Of a stretch of 26,767 nucleotides of DNA, positions 16,101 through 22,787 are shown piece by piece. This DNA comes from JAJKIP01 sp040509055 (GTDB taxonomy: Bacteria; Bacteroidota; Bacteroidia; Chitinophagales; Chitinophagaceae), in NCBI GenBank assembly GCA_040509055.1, contig JBEVLT010000371.1, forward strand, positions 1 to 26,767, given 5' to 3'. A program made the position numbers and the translations under genes. Position 1 is the first letter of the stretch. Every line of letters begins with the position of its first letter. The notes beneath the pieces are model-generated. The model was not told where the DNA came from and did not search any database. It was given only the letters and a program-made list of their open reading frames with translations.

Positions 16101-16896
16101 CTGTAGCCACCCGTTTGATGGACGCATCGAGCACCCGCAGGAACGGTTTTCCTTCCTTGTAGGCAAATTCGAATTTGCCCTTCAGATCGTCGGCCAGCGA
16201 ATAGCCGTAGGCTTCCAGCAGTTTGTTTTTCTCTTTGTCCCAGTTGCGGATGCTATCGAAGTAATTGGCGCCGTAGGCATGCAGCAATTGCAGGAACACG
16301 ATCACCTTGGGCAGGCACAGGGGATGCGCCGCGTCTTCGTAATCGCAGCTGGTGTCAAAATTCCTTTCTTCATTCTTCCGGATCAGCACACGCCAGGTTT
16401 CCCCGTCCAGCACTACCGAAGCACGCACCGTTTCATTCTCCGCAAGCTCCATGGAAGCCTTCTGGGTACGCAGGTATTTCTCCGCTTCGGCAAATACGTC
16501 CGGCGAGGATAGGAAACGGATCGTCTTCAGATCGATCGTCTTCATCTTGGCTACCGTATGCCGCTGGTCGTAGTGTATCTCGCCGGAATGCAGGTGTCCT
16601 TTGTCGATCATCTCCTGCAGCTGGAAAAGGGCCGCGGTCTCATGCCGGCAGATGTCACCGATATTATAAGGGCAGCTGCAGCGGAGCGACATCTCCTTCG
16701 GGTCTTTGAACTTCTGTATGTATACTTTATAAAAAGTGCTGTAGCTATCGTCTTTGACACGGAATACGGCAGAGCCAAACAGGTCATCGTGCTCCACCAG
16801 CTCCACGAACCCGATGGCATGGATCTTTTTTCCCCGGCGGATCACTTCGTCCGTGCCATGTGTATACACGTATTTGATCAGATGTGGTAAGGCCAT
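13132..16896 (-). CDS. SNF2-family DNA-dependent ATPase with SWIM zinc finger
   Basis: The ATG at 16896 gives 1254 residues; a TTG at 16944 in frame would add 16. The N-terminus has a SWIM zinc finger CxCx7CxH (Cys73, Cys75, Cys83, His85: CSCPYNIGDICRH). A long poorly conserved middle part follows (about 90-790). The SNF2 ATPase core shows motif I DDMGLGKT (818-825), motif II DESQ (915-918), SGTPLQNN (motif III) and the C-terminal helicase lobe with LISLKAGGVGLNLT and motif VI QAIDRTHRIGQ (1190-1200). It would use ATP to translocate on DNA or remodel protein-DNA complexes. Bacterial SWIM-SNF2 proteins of this kind are common in Bacteroidota and their targets are unknown. No nuclease, methylase or other defence genes flank it. 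A candidate -7 box lies about 115 bases upstream. Confidence 0.93.
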   Translation of the reverse strand: MALPHLIKYVYTHGTDEVIRRGKKIHAIGFVELVEHDDLFGSAVFRVKDDSYSTFYKVYIQKFKDPKEMSLRCSCPYNIGDICRHETAALFQLQEMIDKGHLHSGEIHYDQRHTVAKMKTIDLKTIRFLSSPDVFAEAEKYLRTQKASMELAENETVRASVVLDGETWRVLIRKNEERNFDTSCDYEDAAHPLCLPKVIVFLQLLHAYGANYFDSIRNWDKEKNKLLEAYGYSLADDLKGKFEFAYKEGKPFLRVLDASIKRVATAAAAMPRPVVIPQKEKEPSVPEVLQAEEPPPSQRLGVVFTFGKKSYPYFSIEAVTGEPNEQNDGFAGKVEKPDISRYVDTDKLPEEDKQRLALLRKLQESEINKYISRNSPFSGIWENIIHQDEDDLPAETRELMAEYLFPRLKKLCTEQDSNALFFMLPENKPFKTANLEPMQISREEATPHFIVKKNSHYTITCRVRAGGMEYDLSENESSSPLLFLYNNQLHLWQGNDVVHLAEKFLPSGKMTIGPEEWSDVLHQFVLPLAKEHKVDFDKSLVEQIKDGDPEVKLFLVEKGDYLIFQPSFSYKGYETRAKDRNEIVVPQGDKVLIVHRNREVEKAFIARLQNLHSNFIVNEENDSLALKGTDVLKNNWFFLFVDAMNEMKTPVFGFEALKNFRFNTAKPQTKIFISSNTDWFDAKIDILFGDQKVTVAEVKRALANKQQFVQLNDGTLGILPEEWLKKYSLLFRVGEGNSQNLKLSRYHLSVVDELYENRDEEELVVQLEGKYEKLRQFNQIREIDAPANLQDILRPYQVAGYQWLNYLTDINWGGILADDMGLGKTVQALSFLQYYQQEHGRLKALVVCPTTLIYNWENEIKKFTPSLTYRIHHGATRTRGREEIMDHDVTITTYGTLRSDIKLLMSVNFDYVILDESQAIKNPASKVTKAACLLNAKHRLCMSGTPLQNNTFDIFAQMNFLNPGMLGTMEYFRQEFAMPIDKFGEQDRKEHLKKILYPFILRRTKEQVARDLPEKQEMILWCEMEDEQRKIYDAYRNEFRDKILGTIQEQGIQRSQLTILQGLMKLRQICDSPAILNEEDKFENHSIKLDELAREITENISNHKALVFSQFLGMLALIRSRLDELGVKYEYFDGSTTAPDREKAIRSFQQDDSVRVFLISLKAGGVGLNLTAADYVYIVDPWWNPAVEQQAIDRTHRIGQTKNIFAYRMICRDTIEDKILQLQEKKRALAKELITDDSSFVKSLTREDVEYLFS

Positions 16897-17010
16897 TCTT
16901 TTACAGTTTTGCAGTCCTTTATCCGGCAGTCTTTCAGTAAGCAATCAATGAGTCTGGGCATGGCAGTGAACCAACAGACCGGCAGCCGAAAGACTGGAAA
17001 GGGCAATCGG

Positions 17011-17018
17011 CAAAAGTA
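17011..17018 (-). promoter_or_regulatory. Candidate -7 promoter box for the SNF2 gene
   Basis: On the minus strand TACTTTTG matches TAnnTTTG exactly. A TTG is found 24 bases further upstream, slightly beyond normal spacing. It would give a leader of about 108 bases before the ATG at 16896. Confidence 0.4.
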
Positions 17019-17120
17019 AAAGAATGTGCAGCAGATTTCCTGCAAAAAACAGTGAAATAATTAATAATCGCCGGGGGGCGGGCAGAGCCGGAAAAAAGGC
17101 GTATCTTGTACGGTTTTTCG

Positions 17121-17846
17121 CTAGTATACCACCAGCTTTTCTTCTTTGTACACCGGCAGCACATTCGCTGCATCTTCCGTCAGGCAAAACCGGATATCGT
17201 CGATCAGCCCGAACCGCTCCACCAGCCGGTGATAATGCGTCAGCTGCGGCACAAACGCATGCAGGTCGTGCCGGTGAGTGGCATACATGGTCTCCGCCAT
17301 CAACGAGCTATCGCAGTGAATGGTAAAATGCTCTTTCACGCGGCTGATCACAGCGCCGGCAAACAACGTGTCTTCCAGGTTGAAGCGGTCTTTCCAGCCG
17401 GCGCAGGCCAGCACCACGTGCTTCTTTTGCGCCAGGATAAAATCACATACGGCCGACAGGTTGGGGAAAGAGCCGGACACCACCGTGTCGGCGCCGTTGG
17501 CCAGGGCCATGTGCAGCAGTCGGGTGCCGTTGGTGGTGGTCAGCACCAGCGTTTTGTCGCAAATAAATTCGCGGGTGTACTCCATCGGTGAATTACCGTA
17601 TTGCAGCCCCTCCGCCAGTTTGCCATCCCGTTCGCCGGCAGCAATGCCGCCAAGCCGGCCGCTGATCTCGATGGCCAGGGGAATGGAATCTACCGGTATC
17701 ACGCAGCTGGCGCCATTGTACAGCGCCGCAGCAATGGTAGAAGTGGCCCGGAACACATCGATGATCACCACCACGCTGTCGTTGAGATCATACAAGTGCA
17801 GTAATGCCGGGGAAAGTGAAGTATGTAAGGCTGGTTTGGTACTCAT
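17121..17846 (-). CDS. comB: ComB-like 2-phosphosulfolactate phosphatase
   Basis: This is a 241-residue protein with the ComB family motifs VVVIIDVFRATST (25-37; Asp30 is a likely Mg ligand), GERDG (71-75), GNSP (84-87) and TTNGTR (104-109). ComB hydrolyses 2-phosphosulfolactate to sulfolactate plus phosphate, a Mg-dependent step in coenzyme M synthesis in methanogens. Homologues are also widespread in bacteria that do not make coenzyme M, where the physiological substrate is unclear. No comA, comC or comD-like neighbour is visible, so the pathway here is unknown. The gene is upstream of the SNF2 gene on the same strand, but a separate -7 box lies between them. It is cytosolic. Confidence 0.9.
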   Translation of the reverse strand: MSTKPALHTSLSPALLHLYDLNDSVVVIIDVFRATSTIAAALYNGASCVIPVDSIPLAIEISGRLGGIAAGERDGKLAEGLQYGNSPMEYTREFICDKTLVLTTTNGTRLLHMALANGADTVVSGSFPNLSAVCDFILAQKKHVVLACAGWKDRFNLEDTLFAGAVISRVKEHFTIHCDSSLMAETMYATHRHDLHAFVPQLTHYHRLVERFGLIDDIRFCLTEDAANVLPVYKEEKLVVY

Positions 17847-17856
17847 GCTTGATGCG

Positions 17857-17864
17857 CAAATTTA
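17857..17864 (-). promoter_or_regulatory. Candidate -7 promoter box for comB, very close to the start codon
   Basis: On the minus strand TAAATTTG matches TAnnTTTG exactly and ends only 10 bases before the ATG at 17846. If used, the mRNA would have a very short leader. The expected -33 region has only a GTTA. Confidence 0.4.
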
Positions 17865-17976
17865 CAGCAAACAGGAGATAACCGGGACAGCGTGCGGTGC
17901 AGAAGATTAAGCATCAGGGTAAACAAAAGCAGGTTGCTCCTCTTCTGTGCCTGTCTGTCGCTAAAGCCAACTGATC

Positions 17977-18013
17977 TTTCTTACCGGTCCGGGCTTCAGA
18001 CCCTGGTAAGAAA
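17977..18013. other. Stem-loop between the SRPBCC gene and comB
   Basis: TTTCTTACC (17977-17985) pairs with GGTAAGAAA (18005-18013). Inside it GGTC (17986-17989) pairs with GACC (17999-18002), with a 2-base bulge (18003-18004) and a 9-base loop. There is no T-run on either side. It may end the gcvT-SRPBCC transcript or be a leader structure upstream of comB. The rest of the 240-bp gap shows no gene. Confidence 0.4.
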
Positions 18014-18085
18014 TTGCATCACCCAGTTCTATAAAAACCGGTCTTATTCTTTTGTTCCAATCTTCCAAAGGGGTTCCCGGGAAAC

Positions 18086-18589
18086 TTATTCGTGTTGGCA
18101 GGCAGCCACCCGCTCTGCCGGCAGCAGTTGCTTCCATTTTTCTCCCTCGGCATATTCGCGGATCAGCGCATTGCGCTGCTCCAGCATCTTTTTCATGTAC
18201 GCCGTCAGGTACAGCCGGTTGAACCAGCGGCCGATGATGCCGTACGGGCTTTCGAAACGGAACAGGTCGATCATGATGGTACCGTTATCGCAGGGTTTGA
18301 AGTGATGCTCGTGCCGCATCAGGGCAAAATCGCCCTGTGTTTGCTCGTCTGTAAATGCCAAAGGCCGGTTCATGCCGGTGATCTGCACGCGGAGAAACCT
18401 GGTTTTGAGAAGGTGCCGTGCCTTCCAGGTGATGCTGTCGCCTTTTTCCACCAGGCCGGATCGTACGCCGGCGATAGCTTCTTCATTGAATTTTGTCATG
18501 GAAAGCCGGTGCAGGTCCACATGCCGGCTCAGGTCAAACACCCGCTCAGCGGGAGCCGCGATAAAAGTGGTGAGGTGGATGGTTGGCAT
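18086..18589 (-). CDS. SRPBCC-family protein (polyketide cyclase/START-like fold)
   Basis: This is a 167-residue protein. The start PTIHLTTFIAAPAERVFDLSRHVDLHRLSM is the typical first strand and helix of SRPBCC ligand-binding domains. GLVEKGDSITWKARHLLKTRFLRVQITGMNRPLAFTDEQTQGDFALMRHEHHF gives the antiparallel sheet, and the final long helix (FNRLYLTAYMKKMLEQRNALIREYAEGE) closes the pocket. This subgroup is often annotated as cell-division-inhibitor-like or ligand-binding SRPBCC; the ligand is unknown. It starts 18 bases after the gcvT stop on the same strand and is almost certainly co-transcribed with it, although I know of no functional link to glycine cleavage. Confidence 0.85.
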   Translation of the reverse strand: MPTIHLTTFIAAPAERVFDLSRHVDLHRLSMTKFNEEAIAGVRSGLVEKGDSITWKARHLLKTRFLRVQITGMNRPLAFTDEQTQGDFALMRHEHHFKPCDNGTIMIDLFRFESPYGIIGRWFNRLYLTAYMKKMLEQRNALIREYAEGEKWKQLLPAERVAACQHE

Positions 18590-18607
18590 AGCATGGGCGG
18601 GCGCCGA

Positions 18608-19693
18608 TCAGGCAAACGGGATCTTTGCCACTTTGGCCTGCAGCAGCTTGTCGCGCACTTTTACAAACACCGGCGTATCGATAGCGGCAAAGGCTGTGCG
18701 TACATACCCCATGGCGATGGCCTTGCCGAGGCTGGGCGCCTGGGTGCCGGAGGTTACCACACCGATCACGGCGCCGGTATGGTCTTTAATTTCATACCCA
18801 TGGCGGGGAATGCCGCGGTCGATCATCTCCAGGCCCACCAGCTTGCGCTCCACGCCGTCCTTCTTCTGCTCTTCCAGTATTTCTCTTGCGGTAAAGGCCT
18901 TGGTGAATTTGGTGATCCAGCCCAGCCCGGCTTCGAGCGGCGAAGTGGTATCATCGATATCGTTGCCATAGAGGCAATAGCCCATCTCGAGCCGCAGGGT
19001 ATCGCGGGCAGCCAGCCCGATCGGTTTCAATCCCTGCGGACCGCCGGCTTCAAACAGCTTATCCCAGATCTGTTCAGCTGCACCGTCCCTGTCTTCAAAA
19101 TAGATCTCCACGCCGCCGGCGCCGGTATAGCCCGTGGCGCTGATCAGCACATTGTCCACGCCGGCAAATTTCCCTTTTACGAACGTATAGTATTTCAGGT
19201 TCAGGATATCCATCTCCGTCAGTGGCTGCAGCATTTTAGTGGCATTCGGGCCCTGCACCGCCAGCAGGCAGGTCTTGTCAGAAATATTGTGCATCTCCAC
19301 GTTCTCTGTATTGAACCGGCTGATCCAGTTCCAGTCCTTTTCAATGTTCGATGCGTTCACCACCAGCATGTATACGTTATTTTCCTCGATGCAGTACACC
19401 AGCAGGTCGTCTACAATACCGCCGGTCTCGTTGGGCAGGCAGCTGTATTGCGCCTGTCCGGGTTTCAGCTTTGCCGCATCGTTGCTCGTCACCCGCTGTA
19501 TCAGGTCCAGCGCCTGCTCTCCCTTGAGGATAAACTCGCCCATATGGCTTACGTCAAATACGCCGGCATTCCTGCGCACCGAAGCATGCTCGTCGTTGAT
19601 GCCGCTGTAGCTGATCGGCATGTTGTAGCCGGCAAATTCGGCCATTTTAGCGCCCAATGCGATGTGCTTTTCTGTAAACGGGGTTGTTTTCAT
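18608..19693 (-). CDS. gcvT: Aminomethyltransferase, glycine cleavage T protein
   Basis: This is a 361-residue protein, full length for GcvT. It takes the aminomethyl group from the H protein lipoyl arm and, with tetrahydrofolate, releases ammonia and forms 5,10-methylene-THF. Seen motifs are FAGYNMPISY near the start, FDVSHMGEF (46-54), the catalytic-region GGIVDD (91-96), VNASN (112-116), ATGYTGAGGVEIY (186-198) and GLAARDTLRLEMGYCLYGND (226-245). The C-terminal domain contains VTSGTQAPSLGKAIAMGYV. GYTGAGG in place of the GYTGE form of Proteobacteria is, as far as I know, usual in this phylum. gcvP and gcvH are not in the window, so the glycine cleavage genes are dispersed. A perfect -7 box precedes it. 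Confidence 0.96.
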   Translation of the reverse strand: MKTTPFTEKHIALGAKMAEFAGYNMPISYSGINDEHASVRRNAGVFDVSHMGEFILKGEQALDLIQRVTSNDAAKLKPGQAQYSCLPNETGGIVDDLLVYCIEENNVYMLVVNASNIEKDWNWISRFNTENVEMHNISDKTCLLAVQGPNATKMLQPLTEMDILNLKYYTFVKGKFAGVDNVLISATGYTGAGGVEIYFEDRDGAAEQIWDKLFEAGGPQGLKPIGLAARDTLRLEMGYCLYGNDIDDTTSPLEAGLGWITKFTKAFTAREILEEQKKDGVERKLVGLEMIDRGIPRHGYEIKDHTGAVIGVVTSGTQAPSLGKAIAMGYVRTAFAAIDTPVFVKVRDKLLQAKVAKIPFA

Positions 19694-19711
19694 GCCTCAA
19701 AAAATTGTCAG

Positions 19712-19719
19712 CAAATGTA
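19712..19719 (-). promoter_or_regulatory. Candidate -7 promoter box for gcvT
   Basis: On the minus strand TACATTTG matches TAnnTTTG exactly and lies 18 bases before the ATG at 19693. A TTG occurs 14 bases further upstream, shorter than the usual spacing. No glycine-riboswitch-like structure is visible in the short leader. Confidence 0.45.
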
Positions 19720-19862
19720 GGAAAATCAGGAGCCAATCCTTCCCAGGCGCGGGCAGACCGGGAAAGTAATTTTCACCCGCTTTGCCTTCTGCATGCAAAC
19801 CCTGTTTGTAAAACAAGGGCCGGGCCCGGTGTAAGGCCGGTGCATCTCAAAGGGCTGTAAAA

Positions 19863-19889
19863 CAAAAGGGCTCCCCGGGGGAGCCCTTT
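19863..19889 (-). terminator. Rho-independent terminator of the padR-pspC unit
   Basis: Arms AAAGGGCTCCCC (19865-19876) and GGGGAGCCCTTT (19878-19889) are perfectly complementary over 12 bp. Read on the minus strand, the stem is followed by TTTTGTTTT. It lies 28 bases after the PspC stop. The hairpin is symmetrical, but only the minus direction has a good T-run. gcvT starts beyond it on the same strand with its own -7 box. Confidence 0.85.
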
Positions 19890-19893
19890 ACTA

Positions 19894-19909
19894 TCCGCCT
19901 GCCGGCGGA
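19894..19909. repeat. Short GC-rich inverted repeat
   Basis: TCCGCC (19894-19899) and GGCGGA (19904-19909) flank TGCC. It lies between the PspC stop codon and the terminator hairpin. It may be an extra stem that stabilises the 3' end of the transcript. Confidence 0.4.
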
Positions 19910-19916
19910 CCCAACT

Positions 19917-22118
19917 TCAACCGATATTAAAAGAAGGTTTCATCATGGAAAGCACGGGCGAAAACGAACCTGTTACTGCATCGCTTTGCTTCTCCACAGC
20001 TTTGGTCTCCTGGCCGGTGGCCGGTTGCTGCTGTTGTTTGTTTTGCTGATCTTCCAGTTCTTTCAGCTCCCGCTTCTTTTGTTCAATGGATTTTTTCAGT
20101 TCGAGACTATCGTTTTTCTTACGAAGGCTATCCACGGCTTTACCGTCATACCGGTAGTCATCGCCGTCGCTGGTCACGGTATTGCCTTCCGTATCCTTCA
20201 GGTCGCCGTCCAGGCCCATCACATAGTCCACACCGGTACGGTAAGGGAAGGAATAGTCGTCGTAATGATCATCCTCTACCACGCGGCCATTCACAGTTAC
20301 CTTGCGGTGACGGCTACCCTTGAACCGTAAGTTCTGCGGGTTCAGCTTGGTCATCACCGATTCATCAAAGCTGATCTTTTTGCCGGCCGGCACCTGTATC
20401 TCTACTTCCACCTGCTGCAGCCTGAACTTGCTTTCCCTGCCGATGGCGTATCCGCTGGACAGGTCCAGTACGCTATCGCGTGAGTAGACGGCGTACCTGA
20501 TCTTGCCGGCGCGGTCCTTCGCTTCGGCTTCCGACCGGCCATAGCTATGCCTGCGCAGCACTACATGATACTGATCGTCGCTGCTTTTCCTGATATTGAA
20601 TCTTACCATCGACAGCCTCATGGTATCATCGGTCATGTCCCAGCCATCGATATCGTCATTCATCCAGCCGAAACGGCCGGTATACTGCAGTTCCGGCTCA
20701 GATACCACGACGACCATCCTGTTATTCGCCGGCTGCACCACCTCTACCGCGGTTTCCACGTTGCTGTAGCGATAGAAGTCTTTTGAAATGCTTACTGCCA
20801 GCATCACGGCAGCCACCCAGCCGAGGGCCCACAGGCTGCCAAAGGTCCAGCCCATATAGTTACTGCGGGAGCGCACATTGATGATGCGGCGGATCAGCCA
20901 GATGATAAATCCAACCAGTGGAACGATCAGGAAAAAGATCAGCGTGCCCCAGGCATACAGCTGCTGCCAGTTGCTTGTCCACAGGAAGTTATTGACCGGC
21001 CACCAGGCAATGCCACCGAAGAGCAGGGCCATCAGTCCCACAAAGAGACCAAAGGCGATGGTACCGGCGATGAACAGGAAGAACACTTTGAACAATACGC
21101 CGATGGCATGAACGCAACCCGAGCGGTTCCGGCGGGTGGTATCGCCCACCTCGCTCACAAATGTCTTTCCTTTTGTATTGGCAAACTCTTTGGCACGGCT
21201 GCCGAAGTTCTGGGCCGATTCTTTTACTTCCTCGCTCCATTCCTTCACCCGGTCCTTCATGTTTTGCGCAATGGTGTTCACATCCACTTTCTCGCCGCGC
21301 ATTTCCATCTTCTCGTGCGTGCTCCTGGCTTCCGGCAGCACGATCCACAGGATGATATAGGTGATGATAAAGGTGCTGGTCAGCGATCCGAAAACGATAT
21401 TGGGGAACACATCGAAATGATGATGAAAGGTGAGCCCCCTGAGCAACCCGATAAAGAGGCTGAACAGGAAAGGAGCCGCAAATGTGAGGCGGATCACCCA
21501 GGTCTCGCGGTGAAAATAAGCCGCCAGGCCGCCGGCTACGCCACCGATCACCCGGTCTTCGGGGTTGCGGTACAGCCGTTTGGTGAGCGTATGCTCTACA
21601 TCCTTTGCCGGCAACACGATCCACAGCACGATATAGGCAAGAAACCCGATCCCGAACCCGCCAAAAGTAATGATGGCAAACAGGATCCGTACGATGGCGG
21701 GGTCCACGTTCAGGTAAGCTGCAATACCGCTGCACACACCACCAATAAACTTATCGCTGGTATCGCGGTACAGCCGGCCGCGGCTTCTTCTTTCGCTGCG
21801 GGAAGAAGAGGAGGATCCAGTGCCGGCAGGTTGTGCGGCGGCTGTTTCATCCCCGGCGGCTTCAAAATCTTCCGGGCGGCCCATGGAAGCGGCGATCTCA
21901 TCGATATCCGCATCGGTAATGGAAGCGGCGCCCTTACGGATCTTTTCGCTCATCAGCTCCGCAATGCGGCTTTCGATATCGTTGATGATCTCATCCCGGT
22001 CTTCTTCCTTACTGAAATACCGGCGCAGGCTTTCGATATAGCTTTTCAGCTTTTCATAGGCCGAGTCTTCGATCGGTATCACCCGGCCACTCAGGTTTAT
22101 GTTGATAATCTTTTTCAT
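19917..22118 (-). CDS. PspC-domain membrane protein, PadR-controlled
   Basis: The ATG at 22118 gives 733 residues beginning MKKIININLSGRVIPIEDSAYEKL; an in-frame ATG at 22145 is less typical. The N-terminal 100 residues are a soluble helical region (ESRIAELMSEKI). They are followed by a Ser-rich linker and two PspC domains (about 115-171 and 181-265), each with the RLYR..D..IGGVxxGxAAY pattern and a YIxLWIVLP helix. Further transmembrane segments follow (around 345-440). A beta-rich extracytoplasmic part comes next (about 460-640) and resembles the repeat-like sheet domain that often accompanies PspC. A Gln/Lys/Glu-rich coiled-coil tail (LELKKSIEQKKRELKELEDQQNKQQQQ) ends the protein. The role is probably envelope stress sensing, by analogy with PspC. 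It is encoded 48 bases downstream of padR in one operon. Confidence 0.9.
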   Translation of the reverse strand: MKKIININLSGRVIPIEDSAYEKLKSYIESLRRYFSKEEDRDEIINDIESRIAELMSEKIRKGAASITDADIDEIAASMGRPEDFEAAGDETAAAQPAGTGSSSSSRSERRSRGRLYRDTSDKFIGGVCSGIAAYLNVDPAIVRILFAIITFGGFGIGFLAYIVLWIVLPAKDVEHTLTKRLYRNPEDRVIGGVAGGLAAYFHRETWVIRLTFAAPFLFSLFIGLLRGLTFHHHFDVFPNIVFGSLTSTFIITYIILWIVLPEARSTHEKMEMRGEKVDVNTIAQNMKDRVKEWSEEVKESAQNFGSRAKEFANTKGKTFVSEVGDTTRRNRSGCVHAIGVLFKVFFLFIAGTIAFGLFVGLMALLFGGIAWWPVNNFLWTSNWQQLYAWGTLIFFLIVPLVGFIIWLIRRIINVRSRSNYMGWTFGSLWALGWVAAVMLAVSISKDFYRYSNVETAVEVVQPANNRMVVVVSEPELQYTGRFGWMNDDIDGWDMTDDTMRLSMVRFNIRKSSDDQYHVVLRRHSYGRSEAEAKDRAGKIRYAVYSRDSVLDLSSGYAIGRESKFRLQQVEVEIQVPAGKKISFDESVMTKLNPQNLRFKGSRHRKVTVNGRVVEDDHYDDYSFPYRTGVDYVMGLDGDLKDTEGNTVTSDGDDYRYDGKAVDSLRKKNDSLELKKSIEQKKRELKELEDQQNKQQQQPATGQETKAVEKQSDAVTGSFSPVLSMMKPSFNIG

Positions 22119-22166
22119 GTTCTGCTTTTTTTGGTTGAAGTGCATCCGCTTCCTGGTCGCGGCTGG

Positions 22167-22514
22167 TTATTGGTTTAGTGGTTGGTCGTTTTTGTTAGCC
22201 AGGGCATTTACGCCGTTGGATAGCTCGTTCCAGGTCTGCTCCAGCTCCCGGTAAAAGGTTTCTCCTTTTTCGGTAAGGGAAAAATATTTACGCGGTGGCC
22301 CGGAATTACTTTCTACCCACCGGTAGGTAAGCATGTCCGCATTTTTCAGGCGGGTGAGCAAGGGGTACAGGGTACCCTCCAGGATCTGCAGGTTGGCGGC
22401 TCTCATTTCTTCCACGATATCGCTGGGGTAGGCCTCACCCCGGCGAATGATGGAAAGAATACAGAACTCGAAGATCCCTTTCCGCATCTGGCTTTGTGTG
22501 TTTTCGATATTCAT
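22167..22514 (-). CDS. PadR-family transcriptional repressor
   Basis: The ATG at 22514 gives 115 residues. A longer frame from 22598 would start inside the promoter's -7 box and is rejected. The sequence MRKGIFEFCILSIIRRGEAYPSDIVEEMR and LEGTLYPLLTRLKNADMLTYRWVESNSGPPRKYFSLTEKG is the PadR winged helix-turn-helix, with the wing around GPPRKYFSLT, followed by a short C-terminal dimerisation helix. It probably represses its own promoter through the inverted repeat at 22609-22643 and so controls the downstream PspC gene. This pairing of padR with pspC is a recurrent arrangement in Bacteroidota. Confidence 0.93.
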   Translation of the reverse strand: MNIENTQSQMRKGIFEFCILSIIRRGEAYPSDIVEEMRAANLQILEGTLYPLLTRLKNADMLTYRWVESNSGPPRKYFSLTEKGETFYRELEQTWNELSNGVNALANKNDQPLNQ

Positions 22515-22595
22515 ACTGTCTTCTTTACGGTTTAATGGAAAATGGCTTGACCGGCTACCCTCAGCAAATCCCTGCTTCATTTCCCAATCATGGAT

Positions 22596-22627
22596 CAAAG
22601 ATAAGGTGATATTTGGTACTATGCAAA
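22596..22627 (-). promoter_or_regulatory. Promoter of padR-pspC
   Basis: On the minus strand a -33 TTTG (22624-22627) is followed after exactly 20 bases by a -7 TATCTTTG (22596-22603), a full match to the Bacteroidota sigma-A promoter. The transcript would start near 22589, about 75 bases before the padR ATG. Confidence 0.8.
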
Positions 22628-22643
22628 CTAAAGTACCAAATAT
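22609..22643. promoter_or_regulatory. Inverted-repeat operator overlapping the padR promoter
   Basis: ATATTTGGTACT (22609-22620) and AGTACCAAATAT (22632-22643) are perfect 12-bp inverted repeats separated by 11 bases. One arm lies in the -33/-7 spacer and the other just upstream of the -33 box, so a dimer bound here would block RNA polymerase. PadR is the obvious candidate ligand. Confidence 0.75.
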
Positions 22644-22708
22644 TTTAAGGTAACTTGTATGGAAGTCATGGCGAGAATATAATTTATCACCTGATATTCA
22701 ATGTTTTA

Positions 22709-22746
22709 AAAACAAAAAGGGCGATTATTTTTCTATAATCCCCCTT
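22709..22746 (-). terminator. Rho-independent terminator of the exbD gene
   Basis: AAGGGCGATTAT (22717-22728) pairs with ATAATCCCCCTT (22735-22746) with one mismatch and a 6-base loop. On the minus strand the stem runs into TTTTTGTTTTT. It lies 42 bases after the stop of the ExbD gene. Confidence 0.8.
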
Positions 22747-22787
22747 GTATAAATGGTGGCTAATCCTGATATGTGGCAAAAATCAGC

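Noticed and set aside
13132..16896. SNF2 helicase as part of a phage-defence system
   Set aside because: No methylase, nuclease, PLD or other defence gene lies nearby; neighbours are an outer-membrane protein and comB.
16897..16944. TTG start at 16944 for the SNF2 protein
   Set aside because: The ATG at 16896 gives the usual N-terminus before the SWIM finger; the 16 extra residues have no recognisable character.
18092..19720. Long plus-strand frame of 542 codons opposite gcvT and the SRPBCC gene
   Set aside because: It runs antisense across two well-identified genes and the gap between them, and its translation is rich in His, Gln and Ala without motifs. It is a by-product of codon bias.
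22515..22598. Longer start for padR at 22598
   Set aside because: It would begin inside the -7 box of the promoter and adds residues not typical of PadR.
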